DNA from: Elusimicrobiota bacterium
GTDB lineage: Bacteria; Elusimicrobiota; Elusimicrobia; FEN-1173
Reading direction: 5' to 3'
Length of the DNA stretch: 24,629 nt
Assembly (NCBI GenBank): GCA_016714745.1
Contig: JADKCG010000029.1
Coordinates: forward strand, 1-24,629
Numbering within the stretch: position 1 is the stretch's first letter; the number at the start of each line of letters is the position of its first letter. Positions 14,817-22,215 of this stretch are shown piece by piece. Below the pieces are notes generated by a model that made no database searches, was not told where the DNA came from, and saw only the letters and a program-made list of their open reading frames with translations. The position numbers were made by a program, and so were the translations under genes.

Positions 14817-15812
14817 CTAGTTAAATAGTTTATTCGGATTTTCTGAGACCAATTCCCTCCCGCGCCAGCGCGCGACGCTGGCCGAGGGGCCTGACATTCT
14901 TGTCAGCTCGGCCATTTCTCGAACCGGCAGGCCCATACGGTCCACTCCCAGATGGATGAGCACCGCCTTGGCCCGGGAAATCGGGCCGGTTCTTCCCTTG
15001 ACCAAGAGATCCTGTTTCGCAACTCTCATCGCCTCGGACACCTTCTCCACCAATTCATCCCTGGAAATCTTTAGATCCCGGGTTTCTTTTTTCTTTTTTT
15101 CTAAACGGTCGACAACAGACTCAACAAAAACCCCTGAGCCCAGCACTCGTTCGTCAAATCGTTCACCGGCCCCCTCTTTCTGGGCCTTCAGAGCCTCTGC
15201 CATTCCCCCCAGACTCCGAACCAACCCTCCGCCAGCCAAATCCGGCCTATGCCCCTGACCACGTCCCGCCGTCATAAATTCCATGTAACGTCGACGCGCT
15301 ACGCCACCTATGCTTCCAAATCGCGCCAGGATTTCCTCCGTCGCCTGCCACGGCCGTTTTATCCCACCCACCAATGCGGAATGTCCTGTGTAGGGATAAC
15401 CGTTCAAGGCCTCCATCGTTGGGACGATCCCGGCCCGCAGGGGATTGAGGTGAATGTAGCGAACAAGCTCCAAAAGATATCTTTCTTCTTCGCAGACAAC
15501 AGATTTATAGCGATTTTGAAACAAATGGCCCACGCGCTTATGGCGACGGTTAAACCCCACCGCGTAGCCCGTCATCACCCGCCGCATCAAAGAAGGAACC
15601 CCCGACGCTCCCGACCGAACCAGTAAGTGAAAGTGATTCGGCATTAGCGCCCACGCCAAGATCGTGTTTGGCGATTTCTCCAGTCCGGCTTCCAACCGTT
15701 CAACAAAATCCCCGTAATCAAACTTCCCGGGAAAGATAACACACCGCTCAATCCCCCGGGCCATCACATGGTGCAAAAGTCCAGGAGCGTCCAATCGCGC
15801 GAGTCGTGGCAT
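14817..15812 (-). CDS. REP-associated tyrosine transposase (RAYT2, Y1/HUH family)
   Basis: The 331-residue protein has the same architecture as RAYT1 but is clearly divergent. It begins MPRLARLDAPGLLHHVMARG and has the HUH motif in MPNHFHLLVRSG (His60, His62), GHLFQNRYKSVVCEEERYLLELVRYIHLNPLRAG (95-128), and a helical C-terminal region ending NKLFN. All family motifs look intact. Unlike RAYT1 it lacks the 25-bp inverted repeats at its own ends; the copy at 14727 belongs to a RAYT1-type remnant. A G-rich stretch (CAGGGGA) precedes the ATG, with AGGAGAG farther upstream. It sits 78 bp beyond the end of giant gene B, in the same orientation. Confidence 0.92.
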   Translation of the reverse strand: MPRLARLDAPGLLHHVMARGIERCVIFPGKFDYGDFVERLEAGLEKSPNTILAWALMPNHFHLLVRSGASGVPSLMRRVMTGYAVGFNRRHKRVGHLFQNRYKSVVCEEERYLLELVRYIHLNPLRAGIVPTMEALNGYPYTGHSALVGGIKRPWQATEEILARFGSIGGVARRRYMEFMTAGRGQGHRPDLAGGGLVRSLGGMAEALKAQKEGAGERFDERVLGSGVFVESVVDRLEKKKKETRDLKISRDELVEKVSEAMRVAKQDLLVKGRTGPISRAKAVLIHLGVDRMGLPVREMAELTRMSGPSASVARWRGRELVSENPNKLFN

Positions 15813-15890
15813 TCCCCTGCGTTACTGAATTTCTTCTCTCCTGGCAATTAAACTACTTATCTACCAACGTCCCCTAAGAATCAAAATACT

Positions 15891-16215
15891 TTACGGCGGC
15901 TGGGCGGTGATTTCTATTTTCATTGATTGGGGCGCCACGGTTTGGGTGGTAGTGGGCATGTCTAGACGGATCCAGAGCCGGCGGTCTTGGCCGGCCGGCA
16001 CGGAGGCACCTGTGGTTGAACCCGCCACCGTGTATGTCGTACCGGAACTTTGTTGATAGGCCGGCCCAATCACGTCTTCCACCCCAAAATCCCCCCCCAC
16101 CGGCGCGGTGGCATCGTCAAACGCCCCATAGAACACCAGCGCGTCTGGTCCCGCCGGCGTGCTCGCTTTCACGGTCCAGGGGTTCCAGGGGTTTGTGTCG
16201 ATGCGCGTATAATAT
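15891..16215 (-). pseudogene. C-terminal domain of giant protein B, separated by a frameshift
   Basis: The minus strand encodes TRIDTNPWNPWTVKASTPAG, then PDALVFYGAFDDATAPVGGD and QDRRLWIRLDMPTTTQTVAP, ending IEITAQPP. This is a natural continuation of the 16169-21187 product, which otherwise ends on a nonsense tail (IIRASTQTPGTPGP). Removing two bases (an AT duplicated in CGTATAATATACG, 16206-16218) would join VLNTY to YTRIDTNPW in one frame. The domain is a beta-rich C-terminal module on a giant extracellular protein; its exact function is not recognised. The apparent ATG-like start at 16172 is internal. Confidence 0.7.
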
Positions 16216-19200
16216 ACGTGTTCAACACGTTTCCGTCGTTCCTCACCACCACCCCTGTGCTCGCCACCATCTGGGACCCTGTCATCAAAACACCAAACGC
16301 CAACGGGGACCCCGAAATGATTGTCACCGACCGGACCGGGACAGTGGGAATGGTTGACGTCGTGTTCGATATCCCGGACCAGTTAGGGACTTCGTCCCCT
16401 GTCCACAACACAAAGTAATACGTCAACCCGCCCGTGAGGCCCGTCACCGTGCGGCTTTGTGCCGCACCGGGGACCACGTTCGTGGTTGATATTGTCACCG
16501 TGGTCGCGTTCGTGGGGGTGGTGCTTGTGCTCCAGCTCGCGGGGTACGTGGCGTATTGAATGCGGTAGTTGCCCGTTAGGTTGCCGATCATGCCATCGTC
16601 ACCGGCGGAGGCCCAGGTCAACGTCACTTCACCAGGATTTGCTGTTGCCGCCCCGGCCACCGTGCTGGTGGAGGGGCCCACCCCCGTGTTCACTGTCCCC
16701 GACCCGCTCCACGCGCTCTCCGCCAAAACGGAGTCCACTGTTTTCACGCGGTAATAATAGGTGGTGTCGGTACGCAGGCCGTAGCTCGCGGTGGTCTGGG
16801 CGTTCCAGGGGTCGGTGGATTTCAGCACGACGCCGTAGTACGTGTTGCTGTTAAAGATCTTCGGTGGTTTGAGGTAGCTTCCCATCCGCGGGCTGGCGCC
16901 CAGCTGGCCGGGGAACATCAGTTTGCTGAAGTTGGAGGTGGTGGATATTTGAAGATCGTAGGTCAGGCCGTTTTCCACGGTGGCCCCAGCGCCGCTGTCG
17001 GTCCCAGCGGCCCAGGTGAAACTGGCGATGCTGACCGAACCGGCATCAAAGGAAAATGAACCCGAAAGGGTTCCCGGCGCGCTGGGGGTCGTGTTGGATT
17101 GGGCGAGGCTTATGTAATTTTTATAGATTCGCAGTTGACAGACTGCCGCCGAATCATCCCCATTTGCCAGCACATCCAAGTCCCCGTCACTGTCATAGTC
17201 TCCCCAGGCTACGCCACCTTGCCTAAGCCCCCCCCCCGCATCATCCACTTCAATTTGGTTTCTATTCATTGTCCCATTTCCGTTGTTTTTATAAACGCGA
17301 AGTTCTCTTGTACTCGCGGTGAACCCATTTGTCAGAACATCCAGGTCTCCGTCATTATCGTAGTCCCCCCAAGCCACACTGCTATACTGCAATCCTCCCC
17401 CCGCTCCGTCCACTTCTATTTGCGCGGCGTCCATCGTCCCGTTGCCATTGTTTTTATAGATGCGCAACTCTCCTGCGGTCCACGTGTAACCGTTAATAAG
17501 TACATCCAAGTCTCCATCGTTGTCATAATCTCCCCACGCCACATCGCCCTGATAAAGCCCCTCCGCCGCTCCGTCCACCTCAATTTGCACCGGGTTCATC
17601 GTTCCATTACCGTTGTTTTTATAGATACGCAACTCTCTCTGGTTGGCGGTGGTGAAACCGTTTACGAGAACATCCAGGTCACCATCGCTATCGTAGTCCC
17701 CCCACGCCACACCACCACTGTTAAGCCCGCCCCCCGCACTGTCCACTTCAACTTGCGCCGGGTTCATCGTCCCGTTACCGTTGTTTTTATAGATACGCAA
17801 CTCTCGCGTGGTCCCCGTGTAACCGTTAATTAGGACATCGAGATCGCCATCATTATCGTAGTCCCCCCACGCTACACCTGAATAATCAAGCCCTCCCCCC
17901 GCACCGTCCACCTCAATTTGCACCGGATTGATCGTCCCGTTTCCGTTGTTTTTATAGATACGCAACTCTCGCGTGGTCCCTGTGTAACCGTTCGTTAGAA
18001 TATCTATGTCCCCGTCATTATCGTAATCTCCCCATGCTACATCGCCCCGATAAAGCCCCTCCGCCGCTCCCTCCACCTCAATTTGAGCGGCGTCCATTGT
18101 CCCGTTGCCATTGTTTTTATAGATACGCAACTCTACTGTCACGCTTGTAAAACCGTTTACGAGGACATCGAGATCCCCATCGTTGTCGTAATCCCCCCAC
18201 GCCACACCACCATTATTAAGCCCCCCACCCGCTCCGTCCAAGTCGATTTCTGTGGCATCAAAACTGTTCGCCGCCGCGCTTGGCCGGGGACTTGATATGT
18301 CCAATCCGCTGGTTCCATTGACGTTGCTGGACTTAATCGCGAAATAGTATGTCGTCCCTGGCACAAGGCCCGAAATTCCCATCGTTTGCCCGGCACCAGG
18401 GGTTCCCGGCGTTGGTTCTCCCGTCGCTGTGGTTGCTCCATCAAATTCCCCATCCGTTGTGATCGCTCCGCTTGTCCGGTACCGCACATCGTAGGTTCCC
18501 GATCCTCCCGAATTAATATTCAGCGGCGCCGTCCATGTCAATAAGATTTGGCCTTTCGTTGTCACACTGCTCGCCACCAAGTCCGTCACAACTGACGGCA
18601 CCGAACTGGCCACTAAGGTGTAAAGGCTTCCCGTGGCGCTCCAGGCCGATTCTTTAAGTCCCGCGTCAATGGTTTTAACACGGTAATAATACGTCGTGTT
18701 TGTGAATGGCAAATACTTGAGGCCGACCCCGTGGTTGGTATTGCCGTCATAGATCTTCGGCGGCTTTAAGTAATTGCCCATTCCCGGAGTCGCCCACTGC
18801 CCAGACACCACCGATTTTCCGGTGAAATTGCTCATCGTTGATATTTCCATCTGGTAGGTCAGGACATTAGCGGGGGTTGCCCCGGTCCCGCTATCGCTCC
18901 CGGGAGCCCACTTAAACGTCGCCGTCGACGTCCCCAAACCATTGTAATTCCAAGCTGACGACAACGTCCCGGGGGATGTGGGCGCCGTATTTGTTTGGAC
19001 AAGGTTAGAGAAATTTTTATAGATCCGCAGTTGCATTGTGACCGCGCTATCTTCCCCATTTGCCAGAACATCCAGGTCCCCGTCACTGTCATAGTCTCCC
19101 CAGGCAACTCCGCCGTACCTTAGCCCTCCCCCCGCGTGATCCACTTCAATTTTTTCTTTATTCACTGTCCCATTTCCGTTGTTTTTATAAACACGAAGTT

Positions 19201-21297
19201 CTCGTGTGCTCGCGGTGTACCCGCTTGCCAGGACATCGAGGTCCCCGTCATTGTCAAAGTCTCCCCAAGCCACACTCCCATTCTGTAGCCCCCCCTCCGC
19301 TCCAGGCACTGTAATATGAGCATTGTCCATCGTCCCGTTACCGTTGTTTTTGTTGATGCGCAATACCTGGGAGGTCCCAGAGAAGCCACTCGTTAGGAAG
19401 TCCAGATCACCGTCATTATCAAAGTCCCCCCACGCCACGTCTGACAACTCAAGCCCCCACGGTGATCCTATTTCAATTTGCGCCACATTCAATGTCCCGT
19501 TGCCATTGTTTTTGTAGATACGCAACACTCGTTCGAAAGCCTCCGTATATCCGCTCACGAGGACATCTAGATCCCCATCGTTGTCGTAATCCCCCCACGC
19601 CTCGCCGCCGCTAGACAGCCCCCCCCTGGCTCCATCCACCTCAATTTGCGCGGCGTCTATCGTCCCGTTGCCGTTGTTTTCGTAGATCCGCAACTCTCGC
19701 GTCGCCCCCGTGTATCCGCTCAACAGAACATCTAGATCCCCATCGTTGTCGTAGTCCCCCCACGCCACACCACCATTTCTAAGCCCCCCCTCGGCTCCGT
19801 CCAGCTCAATTTGCGCGGCGTCCATCGTCCCGTTCCCATTGTTTTTGTAGATGCGCAACTCTTGTGTCGTCCCTGTGTAACCGTTCGTTAGGACATCCAA
19901 GTCCCCGTCGTTGTCGTAGTCCCCCCATGCCGCGCCGCCTTGATTAAGCCCTCCCCCCGCTCCATCCACCTCAATTTGCGCGGTGTCCATCGTCCCATTC
20001 CCATTGTTTTTGTAAATGCGCAACTCTCGCGTGGTCCCTGTGTAGCCGTTCGTTAGAACATCCATGTCCCCGTCGTTATCGTAGTCCCCCCACGCCACAT
20101 TCCCGTAATTTAAGCCCCCTCCCGGCCCGTCCACCTCAATTTGGTTGGAGTCAAACCAATATCCTCCCACGGCGGAGGTGGTGTTAGATATCCCTGACCA
20201 GTTGGGGACTTCGTCTTCGGTCCACAAAACGAAGTAGTAGGTCAGCCCGCTGGTGAGCCCCGTCACCGTGTGGCTTTGGGCGGAGCCGGGGACCTGCGTG
20301 GTGGTGGCGATGGTGACAGTCGTGGCATCCATTGGCGTTGAGCTGGTACTCCACGCGACGGTGTAGGTGGCGTATTGGATCCGGTAGTTGCCTGTCAGGT
20401 TCCCAGACCCCCCGTCGTCGCCGGCGGAGGTCCACGTTAACGTGACCTCTTCCGGATTTCCGCTCGTGGCCGCCAACGTGCTGGTGGAAGGAGCCACCAG
20501 GTCCGCCACCGGCACCGCCGACGTTGTGTTCGAAATCGTCGACCAGTGGGGGACTTCGTCCGCGGTCCACAAAACAAAATAATACGTTAGTCCGCCCGTC
20601 AGGCCCGTGACAAGTTTCGCCTGCGCCGAAGCAGGCGTTTGCGTGGTGGTGGCAATGGTCACCGTTGTGGCGTTGGTCGGCGTGGTGCTGGTGCTCCAGC
20701 TCGCCGTATACGTGGCGTATTGAATCCGGTAGGTGCCGGTTAGGTTCCCGATCATGCCGTCGTCGCCGGCCGACGACCAGTTTAATGTTACCTCTCCTAC
20801 TCCCGCCGTTGAAGTGATCGTCGACGTCGCCGGTCCAACACCCGTATTCACTGTCCCCGACCCGCTCCACGCGCTTTCCGCCAGGGCAGAGTCCACCGTT
20901 TTCACGCGGTAATAATAGGTGGTGTCGGTGCGCAGGCCGTAGCTGGCGGTGGTCTGGGCGTTCCACGGGTCGGTGGATTTCAGCACGATGCCGTAGTAAG
21001 TGTTGCTGTTAAATATCTTCGGTGGTTTGAGGTAGCTCCCCATACGCGGGCTGGCGCCCATTTGGCCGGGGAACATCAGTTTGCTGAAGTTGGAGGTGGT
21101 AGAAATTTGCAGGTCGTACGTCAGCCCGTTCTCCACCGTGGCCCCAGCGCCGCTGTCGGTCCCGGCGGCCCAGGTGAAACTGGCCACGCTGACCGAACCG
21201 GCATTTAAGGAAAATGAACCCGAAAGGGTTCCTGGCGCGCTGGGGGTGGTGTTGGTTTGGGCGAGGCTTATGTAACTTTTATAGATCCGCAGTTCGG
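16169..21297 (-). CDS. Giant Fn3 / FG-GAP propeller protein B, C-terminal major part
   Basis: About 1,700 codons are open. The GTG at 21187 is internal: the frame extends back to ELRIYKSYISLAQTN near 21297. The order is Fn3-like modules (LTYDLQISTTSNFSKLMFPG; YRIQYATYT repeats), propeller 3 with seven blades, two Fn3-like modules (TFKWAPGSDSGTGATP; TYYFAIKSSNVNGTS), propeller 4 with seven blades, and two more Fn3-like modules. Last comes a beta-rich segment SVTIISGSPLAFGVLMTGS leading to the frameshift near 16210. The protein is a paralogue of gene A; the segment 20115-20520 is almost identical to 6140-6535. It is likely extracellular, and the calcium-type DxDxDG loops imply Ca2+-stabilised propellers. 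No catalytic domain is visible. Confidence 0.85.
17118..18260 (-). repeat. Propeller 4 of gene B, seven FG-GAP/VCBS blades
   Basis: Seven blades carry AWGDYD(N/S)DGD(L/I)D loops, several followed by the segment NGYTGTTRELRIYKNNGNGT. A 10-C run (17228-17237) encodes Gly-Gly-Gly in the last blade. Confidence 0.8.
19012..20150 (-). repeat. Propeller 3 of gene B, seven FG-GAP/VCBS blades
   Basis: Seven blades run from NYGNVAWGDYDNDGDMDVL to RYGGVAWGDYDSDGDLDVL. Blade 5 is the most divergent (ELSDVAWGDFDNDGDLDFL) and lacks the usual GGG linker before it. Confidence 0.8.
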
Positions 21298-22215
21298 AAG
21301 CTCCATCATTTCATCCCCATTTGCCAGCACATCCAAGTCCCCGTCACTGTCATAGTCTCCCCAGGCCACTCCACATTTGCCTTAGCCCCCCCCTGAGCCA
21401 TCCACTTCAATTTGGGTGCTATTCAATGTTCCATTTCCGTTGTTTTTATAAACGCGCAGTTCCCTCGTGCTTCCCGTGTATCCGCTTGTCAGAACATCCA
21501 GGTCCCCGTCGTTGTCGTTATCTCCCCAGGCCACACTGCTATACTGCAATCCTCCCCCCGCTCCGTCCACCTCAATTTGGGTCGCGTCCATCGTCCCGTT
21601 TCCGTTGTTTTTGTAAATACGCAGTTCCCGCGTGCTCCCGGTATATCCTTTCCGTCCTTGTCGTAATCCCCCCAGGCCACACCGCCCAGATAAAGCCCCC
21701 CCCCTGCGCCATCCACGTCAATTTGCGATGCATCCATCGTCCCATTACCATTGTTTTTGTAGATACGGAGTTCGCTTGTGGTTCCGCTTCGCCTGTTAGA
21801 ATGTCCAGGTCCCAGATCGCCGTCGTTATCGAAATCCCCCACGTCACCCCACCAAGTCGAAGTCCTCCACCTGAGGCATCCACCTCAATTTGTGCCGCGT
21901 CCATCGTCCCGTTTCCATTATTCTTATAGATGCGAAGTTCCTGTGCGCTTCGACCGTTCGCCAACACGTCCAGATCGCCGTCGTTGTCGTAATCTCCCCA
22001 CGCCCCCCCCTCATAAAGGCCACTGGCGGCCACGTCCACATCAACCTCGGCGCTGTCCATCGTCCCGTTTCCGTTGTTTTTATAGATACGCAACTCTCGC
22101 AGTGCTCGTCGCGTAACCGCTTGTCAGGATATCCAGGTCCCCATCGTTGTCGTAATCCCCCCCACGCCACATCGCCCTGAGTCCCCCGCCCGCTCCGTCC
22201 ACATCGATTTCTGTG
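21298..22215 (-). pseudogene. Frameshift-riddled propeller 2 of gene B (six recognisable blades)
   Basis: Six blades can be read by switching frames: GDYDNDGDLDILTSG, GAWGDYDNDGDLDVLANG, GDFDNDGDLG, GVAWGDYDKDGK, VAWGDNDNDGDLDVLTSG and a last one near 21340. Compared with intact blades I see a C-run change and an extra base near 22100-22190, a 7-nt insertion with a missing C at 21805-21840, and loss of about 28 nt near 21645. There are further changes at 21365-21390 and 21300-21315. Every other array in the window has seven blades. This is either decay of one propeller or a poorly resolved stretch of repeat assembly. Confidence 0.65.

Noticed and set aside
15249..15626. Plus-strand 125-codon frame
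   Set aside because: It is antisense to the conserved catalytic part of RAYT2 and has no independent support.
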